Assembly: GCA_001602435.1 (NCBI GenBank)
Contig: CP012156.1
Location: 1,198,001-1,262,000, forward strand
DNA: 64,000 bases
Reading direction: 5' to 3'
Source of the DNA: Hyphomonadaceae bacterium UKL13-1
GTDB lineage: Bacteria; Pseudomonadota; Alphaproteobacteria; Caulobacterales; Aquidulcibacteraceae
Shown piece after piece: positions 27,582-35,443 of this stretch (within the stretch, counting starts at the first letter, position 1; each line of letters starts with the position of its first letter). Made by a program: the position numbers and the translations under genes. Below the pieces are notes generated by a model that worked only from the letters and a program-made list of their open reading frames with translations, had not been told where the DNA came from and ran no database searches.

Positions 27582-28214
27582 TTAACGGACTTCAGTCACA
27601 AAATCGGCCGTCGGACGGCGCACTTTCGTCAGATTTACCAGCCAATCGCCTTCTTCTTGGCGATAGCCAAGCGGGATGATAACCACGCTGCGCAGGCCGC
27701 GCTCAGCCAGACCCAAAATCTTGTCGACAGCTGTTGGGTCAAAGCCCTCCATGGGGGTGGCGTCCACTTCCGCTTCGGCCGCCGCAACCATGGCTACACC
27801 GACGCCAATATAGGCCTGACGGGCAGCATGCTGATAATTTGCCTCCGCATCGCGCTGTGGATAAGTCGCCAGCAGCATGTTGCGATAATTTTCCCAGCCA
27901 TCGTTTTTAAAGCCGCGGATTTCATTGGTCAGGTCAAACATGTGGTTGATGCGGTCAGCCGTATAATTGTCCCAGGCTGCAAAAACCAACACGTGGGAGC
28001 CTTCGGTGATTTGGGCTTGGTTCCAAGCGGCAGCTTGGATCTGGGCGCGGACTTCTGGATTGGTGACGAGGATCACTTCGTAAGGCTGCAAACCGCTCGA
28101 AGTTGGCGTGAGACGAATGGCTTCAAGGATCGCCGCAATCTTGTCTTCAGCGACTTTTTTGCTCGGGTCCATTTTCTTGGTTGCATAGCGCCACTTGAGC
28201 TGATCGATTAGCAT
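27582..28214 (-). CDS. NAD(P)H-dependent nitroreductase family oxidoreductase
   Basis: This 210-residue FMN-dependent flavoprotein resembles NfsB-type nitroreductases. It has KWRYATKKMDP at the start, RLTPTSSGLQPYEVILV for FMN binding, and GLAERGLRSVVIIPLGYR near the end. It would reduce nitroaromatics or quinones with NAD(P)H. AAGGA lies eight bases before the ATG. It forms a single-gene unit with its own terminator. Confidence 0.9.
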   Translation of the reverse strand: MLIDQLKWRYATKKMDPSKKVAEDKIAAILEAIRLTPTSSGLQPYEVILVTNPEVRAQIQAAAWNQAQITEGSHVLVFAAWDNYTADRINHMFDLTNEIRGFKNDGWENYRNMLLATYPQRDAEANYQHAARQAYIGVGVAMVAAAEAEVDATPMEGFDPTAVDKILGLAERGLRSVVIIPLGYRQEEGDWLVNLTKVRRPTADFVTEVR

Positions 28215-28406
28215 ATGAGTTTCCTTCTGGTGATCAGCACGGTGCCGATTGGATCACATCTGGGGTGCGTACAGGCACGAGGGAATAGGGGGCACTGTAA
28301 GGCGGCCATGGGATGGCCGAGGTGTGGTTTTTGGATTGGTTGTTTCCGCTTTGGAAGGCCTTTGCCACAGGCTCTGCCTAGGCAAGGGCTTCGTTCGAGT
28401 TTGAGC

Positions 28407-28483
28407 GCGCAAGAGGGGGCGTAAAGGGGCGCGCTTCGCGCGACGGCGGAGCCGATTTCACCCCTTGACACCCCCTCTTGCGC
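28407..28483. repeat. 77-bp near-perfect palindrome at the Rhs array edge
   Basis: A 23-base left arm (28407-28429, beginning GCGCAAGAGGGGG) matches the right arm (28461-28483) as an inverted repeat with two mismatches. A smaller GCGCG/CGCGC hairpin lies between them. It stands 12 bases before homology to the other Rhs modules begins (28495). Confidence 0.8.
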
Positions 28484-29562
28484 AAAAAGAATGGCCGGGC
28501 GAGGTCACGGTCACCGTGGCGTACGATGGCCATGCCCGTCTGACGCGCTACCGCAATGGTGGGGCAAGCCAGACCATGCTCTATAATGGCATGGATGAGC
28601 GGATACAGGTGGTCACCACCCCGGCCATCGGGTCGGCAGATACCCGCCTCTATCTCTATGACCTTGATCACCGCATCGTGGGTGAATATGGGCCGACGGG
28701 TACCGCTGACATCAAGGCTGAATATATCTGGCTGATGCCAGAAGTGGGGGCGACAGGGCCAACAGGTGGGGATGATGGCTTGGGTGGTTATATGCCACTC
28801 GCCACCGCCGTCGGCCAAGCTGGAACGCTCAACTGGCTACACACCCACCATCACGGCGCACCCATCCTCACCACCAATGCTGCTGGCACCATCGTGCCCT
28901 ATCCAGCACACGCGGTCCTGGGCTTCCCCGGCCAGTTCGCCAACTCCCAACAACTTGCAGGCGCACAGCACTATTACAACCGCTACCGCGATTATGACGT
29001 CAACACCGGGCGCTACATCCAGGCCGACCCCATTGGGCTCGCGGGGGATGATAATCCTTATGCTTATGCAAGGGGAAATCCGCTGCGGTATGCGGATCCC
29101 TTGGGGTTGAAATGTAATTCACGCGGATGTTGGTTAACGCCTCAAGAAAAGGCTCTTGCAGCTTCTGGCGACTATGAAGCATATTATTCAGAGGCTTGCG
29201 CCGGCGGTGACATCTACGCTTGTAGAGCTAGAGAAGTCGCGACAAACAAGGGATGGCAGGCACACTTTACGAATTGGAACCTAAAGATGGCTCTTGGCAA
29301 AGCGCATGCTGATGGCTCTGGCTGCGAAGCTGCAATGGTGGCTATCAGAAGAGCGTTAGCGATGGCTCATGCAGGCCTATTGAGCGAGGGAACTGAAGGG
29401 CGGCCTGTCGTGCTGACTGCTAGGCAAATCTCAGTGTTTCACAATGTCATCTTTAAACTTTACGGTGCAGATCGAAAGTATGTACCAGTGTTTGGCGGCG
29501 ATTTTCCAATGAGCAATGACCTCTTTCAATGGTGCACTTTACCGAGTTGCAGGCCATGGTGA
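28465..29562 (+). CDS. Headless Rhs C-terminal module 1 with unknown toxin tip
   Basis: The frame encodes the end of an Rhs protein: YD-repeat sequence (LTRYRNGGASQTMLYNGMDE), then the conserved core end (YNRYRDYDVNTGRYIQADPIGLAGD and NPLRYADPLGL). About 150 variable residues follow that I do not recognise, notable for seven Cys. The N-terminal Rhs shell, PAAR and secretion signals are missing. The TTG at 28465 lies in the palindrome and is only formal. An ATG at 28576 is possible. The tip and its small downstream gene are visibly richer in A+T than the core. Confidence 0.7.
   Translation: MTPPLAQKEWPGEVTVTVAYDGHARLTRYRNGGASQTMLYNGMDERIQVVTTPAIGSADTRLYLYDLDHRIVGEYGPTGTADIKAEYIWLMPEVGATGPTGGDDGLGGYMPLATAVGQAGTLNWLHTHHHGAPILTTNAAGTIVPYPAHAVLGFPGQFANSQQLAGAQHYYNRYRDYDVNTGRYIQADPIGLAGDDNPYAYARGNPLRYADPLGLKCNSRGCWLTPQEKALAASGDYEAYYSEACAGGDIYACRAREVATNKGWQAHFTNWNLKMALGKAHADGSGCEAAMVAIRRALAMAHAGLLSEGTEGRPVVLTARQISVFHNVIFKLYGADRKYVPVFGGDFPMSNDLFQWCTLPSCRPW
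28495..29108 (+). repeat. Rhs core-end repeat, copy 1
   Basis: A 614-base segment from CCGGGCGAGGTCACGG to TTGGGGTT. It aligns without gaps to copy 2 (30207-30820) and, over its last 446 bases, to copy 3 (31868-32313). Long runs are identical at DNA level. Confidence 0.9.
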
Positions 29563-29990
29563 AGAATATTCTAAACATGAAGAAATTATTGGCGGCGGCT
29601 GTCCTAGCTCCTCTGATCTGTCTATTTCCTATACCTGTCCTGTCGGTCGGCTTCGGCCTGTTGCAAACAGGGCATCTCGATTACCCGATCCTTTTGGGCT
29701 TTTTGCTGTATGGTTATGTGCCAACCGGATTTGTCATGCTGACTATCGGCCTGCCACTTTCACTTTGGTCAATTTCTGTTCAGAAGTCCGAGCCGGAATA
29801 CTTTATACTTGGTGGAATTGGGATAGGGATGTTATCTGCCGTAGTAATTTTCTTCCTAAGTGACCATGCGTCACTATTGGCATTAATGCTATTATGCATC
29901 CTTTCCGGCGGTTTATCCGCCTTCATATTCTGGTGGCTTGGAATAAAGGGTAATGTAGTGGCTCAGTCGATTGAGGATGAGATTCCTTGA
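29556..29990 (+). CDS. Putative membrane immunity protein for Rhs tip 1
   Basis: About 144 residues with four hydrophobic helices (for instance LLAAAVLAPLICLFPIPVLS and MLSAVVIFFLSDHASLLALM). The gene begins inside the last codons of the Rhs tip, in another frame, the usual position for a cognate immunity gene. Starts at 29529, 29556 and 29577 are possible. No family is recognised. A membrane immunity protein would suggest the toxin acts at the inner membrane or periplasm, which is inference. Confidence 0.6.
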   Translation: MVKNILNMKKLLAAAVLAPLICLFPIPVLSVGFGLLQTGHLDYPILLGFLLYGYVPTGFVMLTIGLPLSLWSISVQKSEPEYFILGGIGIGMLSAVVIFFLSDHASLLALMLLCILSGGLSAFIFWWLGIKGNVVAQSIEDEIP

Positions 29991-30206
29991 TCTCCACTTA
30001 CGTTGCCTGCAAAAAAGCAACCATCACAAATCCAATTGACAATGCTGTCCTAGGCCAATCAATTTTAATTCCTAGTCTCTGCTTCTAGCGGGCACTCCGT
30101 TTACTGTCAGGTCTGAGAAATTGGCCGCCTGCGAAGAATCGCCACAAAAAGCGGCACGCGCCAGATCACCCATGATGGGCGTGGCAATCAAATCACCGAG
30201 CAGTTC

Positions 30207-30820
30207 CCGGGCGAGGTCACGGTCACCGTTGCTTACGATGGCCATGCCCGCCTGACGCGCTACCGCAATGGTGGGGCAAGCCAGACCATGCTCTATAATG
30301 GCATGGATGAGCGGATACAGGTGGTCACCACGCCTGCCATCGGCTTGGCAGATACCCGCGTCTATCTCTATGACCTCGATCACCGCATCGTGGGTGAATA
30401 TGGGGCCACGGGTACCGCTGACATCAAGGCTGAATACATCTGGCTGATGCCTGAAGTGGGGGCGATAGGGCCAATTGGTGGCGATGATGGCTTGGGCGGT
30501 TATATGCCATTGGCCACCGCTGTCGGCCAAGCAGGGGCGCTCAACTGGCTCCACACCCACCATCACGGCGCGCCGATCCTGACCACCAATGCGGCAGGCA
30601 CCATCGTGCCCTATCCAGCACACGCGGTCCTGGGCTTCCCCGGCCAGTTCGCCAACTCCCAACAACTTGCAGGCGCACAGCACTATTACAACCGCTACCG
30701 CGATTATGACGTCAACACCGGACGCTACATCCAAGCCGACCCCATTGGGCTCGCGGGGGATGATAATCCTTATGCTTATTCGGGTGGGAATCCGCTGCGG
30801 TATATGGATCCATTGGGGTT
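30207..30820 (+). repeat. Rhs core-end repeat, copy 2
   Basis: Gap-free 614-base match to copy 1. Homologous Rhs coding continues a little further 5' here: the frame is open from about 30105 (ITHDGRGNQITEQ). Copy 2 therefore retains more of the YD region than copy 1. Confidence 0.9.
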
Positions 30821-31310
30821 AGATGCTGTTGTACTCAACGATACTTTTGGAGGGCGTGGATATTATCGGGCCGATCACCAGGCAATCTTAATTGGGAACG
30901 ATCGAGCCGGCTGGTCTTACTTCTCCAAAGATGGCGCAGTTGGAGACTTCTTTGGTAAGCCTCCACCTTTTGGGCTTACGCTGCCGAGTGGGCGGGAAAC
31001 ATTTCCAACGCTACGGGATGCAATGGCATCACCGACGTTATCTCGTTATGAGAGGGCCGTAAGGATCAGGGCCACACCCTTAGAGGATGCGAGAATGAAA
31101 AGGGCCGCGTGGTATGCTCTATCGCGCAAGTATAACTTTTTGTTCGATAATTGTGGTGACCTAGTACGTGAAGCGCTGACCGCAGGTGGGTTTCAAATTA
31201 ACTTCGGAAACTTCCCAAACCCTGCTTGGCAGGGTCTCAACAGTGCCTTCGGAAGACCGATCACTGTGCTGCGGAATGAGCCCCCCGGAACAACACCAAA
31301 TCCAAGATGA
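30288..31310 (+). CDS. Headless Rhs C-terminal module 2 with papain-like-fold toxin candidate
   Basis: The same Rhs end (340 residues from the ATG at 30288, frame open upstream to about 30105) is followed by a different tip of about 165 residues after MDPLGL. The tip has ADHQAILIG early and FDNCGDLVREAL late. A His before a Cys in these settings resembles circularly permuted papain/NlpC-like (LRAT-type) enzymes found among polymorphic toxins. That is a fold guess from motifs. There is no start, signal or Rhs shell of its own, so it is probably silent unless recombined. Confidence 0.68.
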   Translation: MLYNGMDERIQVVTTPAIGLADTRVYLYDLDHRIVGEYGATGTADIKAEYIWLMPEVGAIGPIGGDDGLGGYMPLATAVGQAGALNWLHTHHHGAPILTTNAAGTIVPYPAHAVLGFPGQFANSQQLAGAQHYYNRYRDYDVNTGRYIQADPIGLAGDDNPYAYSGGNPLRYMDPLGLDAVVLNDTFGGRGYYRADHQAILIGNDRAGWSYFSKDGAVGDFFGKPPPFGLTLPSGRETFPTLRDAMASPTLSRYERAVRIRATPLEDARMKRAAWYALSRKYNFLFDNCGDLVREALTAGGFQINFGNFPNPAWQGLNSAFGRPITVLRNEPPGTTPNPR

Positions 31311-31332
31311 GATCGCTCGCTGTTAACGAAAA

Positions 31333-31872
31333 ATGACCTCGGAGCGATTAATACTTAAATTCGATGAGAGGCTGACAAATCACTTTCAAGGAAAATCGGA
31401 AATGGAACGCCTAAAATTTGAACTTTGGTGGCTGATTGTGTCATACCTGATGATGATTATAGGGGTTTTGTCGTCTGTCATGCGCGGCTTGTTAAGTCCG
31501 GATTTTAGTTATGAAACTTTAATTATGGCGGTTGTTTTCTCAACAGCAGCTCCGCTGGCTCTTGCACATATGGTCCGATTGAAGTGGTGGGTTAGAGGAT
31601 TACTTGCGGTTTTCACTGTCCCAGCGGCGATATTGTTGGCTTCAAATTGTGCCAGCTGGGGAAGTACAATTAGATGGCCAAATGGCAATCCAATGTACGA
31701 CACTTCTGTTAACTCAACAGCGGCACAGGAAGGTGCTTTAAGTGGATTTTTAGGTATTTTGCTGTCAGTCCTAATAACAATAGTTTGGGTTACAGTCGAT
31801 GCTTGGCTTTCGAAGCGCACGTCAGAGAAATTACGATTGAACCCTGAGGCAGACGTGCTCCCTACTTCTTGA
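31333..31872 (+). CDS. Putative membrane immunity protein for Rhs tip 2
   Basis: The protein is 179 residues, or 156 from the ATG at 31402, which has AAGGA nine bases upstream and is a good alternative. It has about four hydrophobic helices (WWLIVSYLMMIIGVLSSVM and others). It follows tip 2 by 22 bases. Its last codons run into Rhs copy 3: the TGA stop belongs to the CTTGATCACC that opens the third repeat. Base composition is AT-rich like its toxin partner. No family is recognised. Confidence 0.6.
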   Translation: MTSERLILKFDERLTNHFQGKSEMERLKFELWWLIVSYLMMIIGVLSSVMRGLLSPDFSYETLIMAVVFSTAAPLALAHMVRLKWWVRGLLAVFTVPAAILLASNCASWGSTIRWPNGNPMYDTSVNSTAAQEGALSGFLGILLSVLITIVWVTVDAWLSKRTSEKLRLNPEADVLPTS

Positions 31873-32313
31873 TCACCGCATCGTGGGTGAATATGGGGCT
31901 ACAGGCACTTCTGACATCAAGGCTGAATATATCTGGCTGATGCCCGAAGTGGGGGCGACAGGGCCAACAGGTGGGGATGATGGCTTGGGTGGTTATATGC
32001 CACTCGCCACCGCCGTCGGCCAAGCTGGAACGCTCAACTGGCTACACACCCACCATCACGGCGCACCCATCCTCACCACCAATGCTGCTGGCACCATCGT
32101 GCCCTATCCAGCACACGCGGTCCTGGGCTTCCCCGGCCAGTTCGCCAACTCCCAACAACTTGCAGGCGCACAGCACTATTACAACCGCTACCGCGATTAT
32201 GACGTCAACACCGGACGCTACATCCAAGCCGACCCCATTGGGCTCGCGGGGGATGATAATCCTTATGCTTATGCGGGCGGGAATCCGTTAAGGTTTATGG
32301 ATCCCTTGGGGTT
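31868..32313 (+). repeat. Rhs core-end repeat, copy 3 (5'-truncated)
   Basis: Gap-free 446-base match to the end of copies 1 and 2, starting inside the last codons of the preceding immunity gene and ending at TTGGGGTT. Confidence 0.9.
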
Positions 32314-32656
32314 ACAGAGCGCGCACGCAGCTGCTCTGCTACCCATCGTTGTTAACCGGCAGGAAAATGCGCCCACCGACCGCCTCGTCTATGTGGGCGG
32401 TGAAGCGGGGGCGTTTTTGGTTATGCGGCCGCTTGATGGGCAGAGTGCTAAGGCTGGCAATGGCGGCACGATTGGCTTTCGCGCTGCAACACCTTCCGCC
32501 GTGGATGCTTTCCATGCTGCAGGCCTGATGGCCGGTGGCTTAGATGAGGGCGCGCCCGGCCCCCGCCCTAGTGGGGATCGCATGACCTATGGGGCCTATT
32601 TGCGATCACCTGAGGGGCATAAGATTTGTGCGTTTGCGCGCCTCTCGACCACTTAG
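31883..32656 (+). CDS. Rhs end fused to the C-terminal part of a VOC protein (module 3)
   Basis: From a GTG at 31883 the frame covers the last 143 Rhs core residues. After MDPLGL it continues into about 115 residues that look like the end of a VOC-family protein: LVYVGGEAGAFLVM, IGFRAATPSAVDAFHAAGL, GAPGPRP and AYLRSPEGHKICAFARL. VOC proteins of this type carry an N-terminal L-x-PLGL. The joint therefore lies at a shared PLGL coding sequence. This is most likely a fusion pseudogene made by recombination, not a toxin. No immunity gene follows. Confidence 0.65.
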   Translation: MGEYGATGTSDIKAEYIWLMPEVGATGPTGGDDGLGGYMPLATAVGQAGTLNWLHTHHHGAPILTTNAAGTIVPYPAHAVLGFPGQFANSQQLAGAQHYYNRYRDYDVNTGRYIQADPIGLAGDDNPYAYAGGNPLRFMDPLGLQSAHAAALLPIVVNRQENAPTDRLVYVGGEAGAFLVMRPLDGQSAKAGNGGTIGFRAATPSAVDAFHAAGLMAGGLDEGAPGPRPSGDRMTYGAYLRSPEGHKICAFARLSTT

Positions 32657-32666
32657 GTGCGCCGCC

Positions 32667-33041
32667 TCAGCGATAAGACACCACCTCAAACTCAATGCCA
32701 TTGTCGTCGAAGAAATAGAAACGCCTGCCGAGTTCATAATCGCCATGGTTGAAGGGCGTCAGCCCTTGCGCGATCACTTTGGCTTCCACCGCGTTCAAAT
32801 CATCCACGACGATGGCGAGGTGATTCAGCGGCGCGCCTTTGGGAAAATCGCGGCTCTGGCCTTTGCGGGGGCGATAGACCGCCAGATACTGCGCCTCCGT
32901 CCCGACATGGACCGTGTAGCCGCCATCGCGCGCTGGGCCGGACCAGCGAATGTGCCAGTCAAACAAGTCGACCAATAAGGCTGCAGTCTGATCGGCGTCG
33001 GCTACGGTGACATTGACGTGCTCGAGGAAGGATTGGGTCAT
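32667..33041 (-). CDS. VOC (glyoxalase-fold) protein, probable SoxR target
   Basis: This 124-residue VOC protein starts at the ATG at 33041 with AGGAG eight bases upstream. It has FLEHVNVTVADADQTAALL at the start, LNHLAIVVDDLNAVEAKV in the middle and GIEFEVVSY at the end, giving the expected His/Glu metal ligands. It is divergent from soxR, and its promoter has a 19-base spacer filled by a SoxR operator, so redox-cycling agents probably induce it. The substrate is unknown, and detoxification of an oxidised or electrophilic compound is a guess. Confidence 0.83.
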   Translation of the reverse strand: MTQSFLEHVNVTVADADQTAALLVDLFDWHIRWSGPARDGGYTVHVGTEAQYLAVYRPRKGQSRDFPKGAPLNHLAIVVDDLNAVEAKVIAQGLTPFNHGDYELGRRFYFFDDNGIEFEVVSYR

Positions 33042-33129
33042 CTGAAAAGCTCCTAAGTTTTTGTCTTGCGCGCGCTCGAGCTGGATGGGTCGGGACACGC
33101 TTCAGGGTTCGGGTCACTTGACAGATGGC

Positions 33130-33160
33130 TTTATGCAACCTCAACCTAGATTGAGGTCAA
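33130..33160 (-). promoter_or_regulatory. SoxR-controlled promoter of the VOC gene
   Basis: On the minus strand, -35 TTGACC (33155-33160) and -10 CATAAA (33130-33135) are 19 bases apart, the long spacing typical of MerR-family promoters. The spacer holds CCTCAA-N6-TTGAGG (33139-33156), matching the half-sites of the known SoxR box. Confidence 0.85.
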
Positions 33161-33183
33161 TCTATGTTGGAAAGGAAAAGGCA

Positions 33184-33651
33184 GTGCAGGCAAAAGAAGC
33201 GCTCTCAATCGGCGAGATCGCCAATCGTGTTGGCCTTTCTGTGTCCGCGATCCGGTTTTATGAGGCGCGCGGCTTGGTCATGGCGCACCGCACGGCAGGC
33301 CAGCAAAGGCGCTATCATCGCGCCGATATCCGCCGGCTGTCTTTCATCAAAATCGCCCAACAACTCGGATTAAGCTTAGACGAGATCAAGGCAGAGTTGG
33401 ACCGATTGCCATTGGGCCGTGCGCCGAATGCGCGCGATTGGCGCGGGATCAGCACCGCCATTGCAGCGACTCTAGATCAGAAGATCCAAGCCCTGACCCA
33501 AACACGCGACCGTTTGGACGGCTGTATCGGCTGTGGCTGTCTCTCTCTAGAGACCTGCGCCTTGTTCAATCCGGATGACCAAGCGGGAAAAAGCGGGGCG
33601 GGACCCCGGTATTTGTTGGGTGATGATATCCCACCTGCAAATAATCGTTAG
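33184..33651 (+). CDS. soxR: Redox-sensitive transcriptional activator SoxR
   Basis: This 155-residue MerR-family regulator starts at a GTG with AAGG upstream. The N-terminal winged helix (LSIGEIANRVGLSVSAIRFYEARGL) is followed by a dimerisation helix and the [2Fe-2S] cluster motif CIGCGCLSLETC. That four-Cys pattern is specific to SoxR. Oxidation of the cluster by redox-cycling compounds activates target promoters. The only visible target is the divergent VOC gene. As in many non-enteric bacteria, no soxS is nearby. Confidence 0.94.
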   Translation: MQAKEALSIGEIANRVGLSVSAIRFYEARGLVMAHRTAGQQRRYHRADIRRLSFIKIAQQLGLSLDEIKAELDRLPLGRAPNARDWRGISTAIAATLDQKIQALTQTRDRLDGCIGCGCLSLETCALFNPDDQAGKSGAGPRYLLGDDIPPANNR

Positions 33652-33693
33652 GTGAAATTTGGCCAAAAGCAGGCAGAAGTTTGGGGAAGTATT

Positions 33694-33767
33694 TGGAGGC
33701 CTCGCCCGGAATCGAACCGGGGTACACGGATTTGCAATCCGCTGCGTCACCACTCCGCCACGAGGCC
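33694..33767 (-). tRNA. tRNA-Cys (GCA)
   Basis: A 74-base cloverleaf with encoded CCA. The acceptor stem is GGCCTCG/CGAGGCC, the anticodon loop ATTGCAAAT gives anticodon GCA, and the T-arm is GGTTCGATTCC. Confidence 0.97.
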
Positions 33768-33972
33768 TTCTGGACGCAGAAGCAAGCGGGTGGAACGGCG
33801 ATGTAACAGAGCAGGCCTTAAGCAGCAATGAATGTCTGCAGGTTGATGCTGCAACTAAAGCGCGATGTTGACGACTTTGGACAGTTATCCATTCTTGCCC
33901 GCGAGACCCAATTCCTTGTAATGAGTCCTGACACAGAATTGACTGGCTTCAAGCACAGGTACGGGGACCGAC

Positions 33973-34581
33973 ATGGATTTTGCGGCAGCGCGCGACACGA
34001 TGATCGAAAGCCAAGTGCGTACCAATGATGTCAGCGATTTGGCACTGCAAGGTGCGATGCGGGTGGTTGAGCGTGAGACGTTCGTCGTGGCAGAAAAGCG
34101 CGCCTTTGCTTATGCCGAAGTCACCTCACCCACGCCGTCTGGCCGCTGGTTGTGGAAGCCGCGCGATTTTTCGAAATTGGCCCAAGCCGCGAACGTCATG
34201 GCAGGTGAGCGGGTTTTGGTGATCGGTGGCGCGGGTGGCTATAGCGCGGCTGTTTTCGCGGCTCTGGGCTGTTCTGTCACCATTTTGGATGAAGTGGCCG
34301 TTGATTTGCCGGGCGTAGACAGCTCGGTGGGTGCTCTGGCCAATCCCCCAGCCGGTCCGTTCGACGTGGTGTTCGTGGATGGCGGGGTTGAGACCTTCCC
34401 AGATGCTTGGACAAAAGTTTTGGCAGAGCAGGGCCGCTTGTGCGTCGTTGTGCTGAAAGGTCCAATGGGCACAGCCAATATATTCACCAAGAGCGGCACA
34501 AGTGTCGCTGGACGCGTTGTTTTCGACGCAACTGTTCCTCAATTGCCGGGCTTTTCAGTCGCACCAGCATTTGCCTTTTAA
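33973..34581 (+). CDS. Protein-L-isoaspartate O-methyltransferase-like protein
   Basis: This 202-residue SAM-dependent methyltransferase of the PCMT group has MIESQVRTNDVSD near the start (the QL/QVR motif), ERVLVIGGAGGYSAAVFAALG as motif I, and FDVVFVDGGVE. The motif I acidic segment is reduced relative to true Pcm, as in the second, divergent alphaproteobacterial copy normally found before tolC. Repair activity is therefore uncertain. The gene leads directly to popZ here, and tolC is missing from this interval. Confidence 0.82.
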   Translation: MDFAAARDTMIESQVRTNDVSDLALQGAMRVVERETFVVAEKRAFAYAEVTSPTPSGRWLWKPRDFSKLAQAANVMAGERVLVIGGAGGYSAAVFAALGCSVTILDEVAVDLPGVDSSVGALANPPAGPFDVVFVDGGVETFPDAWTKVLAEQGRLCVVVLKGPMGTANIFTKSGTSVAGRVVFDATVPQLPGFSVAPAFAF

Positions 34582-34678
34582 CGAATTGTTGTCAGATTCG
34601 AGGCATCGCTAGACTTTGATTGGCAATCCACGTTAGCTTACTGAACTTCATGTGCGATTCGCACACCATGGGGATATT

Positions 34679-35299
34679 ATGAGCGCCGCAGACGCACAAG
34701 CCGAACCGACTATGGAAGAAATCCTGGCTTCGATCCGCCGGATTATTTCTGAAGATGACAGTGGTGCTCCACCAGCTGATGCCGCGCCTGCGGCGACAGC
34801 TGAGCCAGATTTCGGTGACGAGATTCTGGAATTGAACGAGCCTGTCATGGAAATGCCGGAAACGGTTTCGCCAGATTTCGACTTTGACGCTTTGCCCGTC
34901 GATGATGAGCCTGAAGTGGCACTTGAGGAGATCATCGTCGAAGATCGCTGGGAAGAGCCAGAACCCGCACCAGCGCCAGCACCCGCACCCGCACCAGCCC
35001 CTGCGCCCGCCCCCGTGGCAGCCGCACCTGTCTATGCGCCAGAGCCTGCGCCCACGCCATTCCCATTTGATCAAGGTCTGGTCAGCGATCCAATCGCAGA
35101 CCGGGCGTCGTCTGTGTTCCAAAAATTGGCGCCTAACACCACGCTGCCGGGCATGTTTATCTCGGGCAATACGGTAGAGGCCATGGTGGGCGAGTTGATC
35201 AAGCCGATGTTGAAAGACTGGCTTGACGCAAATCTGCCTCGCATTGTGGAAGAAAAAGTCGAAGCAGAAGTCGCACGGATCGCCCGTCGCTCCTTCTAA
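34679..35299 (+). CDS. popZ: Pole-organizing protein PopZ (DUF2497)
   Basis: This 206-residue protein has the PopZ pattern. The N-terminal EPTMEEILASIRRIISEDD helix is followed by an acidic, Pro/Ala-rich disordered middle (repeated AP dipeptides at about residues 97-123). The C-terminal helices (FQKLAPNTTLPGMF and MVGELIKPMLKDWLDANLP) match the oligomerisation domain. In Caulobacter, PopZ forms a polar matrix that anchors ParB-parS. The neighbour valS is conserved. The ATG at 34679 with GGGGA upstream is preferred to the earlier ATG at 34652. Confidence 0.9.
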   Translation: MSAADAQAEPTMEEILASIRRIISEDDSGAPPADAAPAATAEPDFGDEILELNEPVMEMPETVSPDFDFDALPVDDEPEVALEEIIVEDRWEEPEPAPAPAPAPAPAPAPAPVAAAPVYAPEPAPTPFPFDQGLVSDPIADRASSVFQKLAPNTTLPGMFISGNTVEAMVGELIKPMLKDWLDANLPRIVEEKVEAEVARIARRSF

Positions 35300-35356
35300 G
35301 ACTGTGCTTTGCGCCCATAGGGCTGCTTCCAACAGCAGAAAGTCTTCAAAAGAACG

Positions 35357-35390
35357 GCGTTGGCATGGTATGCCAACGTCGCTTTTGTTT
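35357..35390 (+). terminator. Terminator between popZ and valS
   Basis: CGTTGGCAT/ATGCCAACG 9-bp stem with a 3-base GGT loop at 35358-35378, then a T-rich tail. Confidence 0.65.
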
Positions 35391-35443
35391 GGTGCCAATG
35401 GGGCTAACCCCCGTCGCCCACATCATAATCACTCGGGACACAC

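Noticed and set aside
28378..28818. Minus-strand ORF across the start of the Rhs array
   Set aside because: Antisense to a recognisable Rhs coding frame. The same shadow recurs opposite the other copies.
35300..35443. T-box or other tRNA-sensing leader before valS
   Set aside because: The hairpin at 35357-35390 is a simple terminator, and no T-box sequence or specifier loop is seen.
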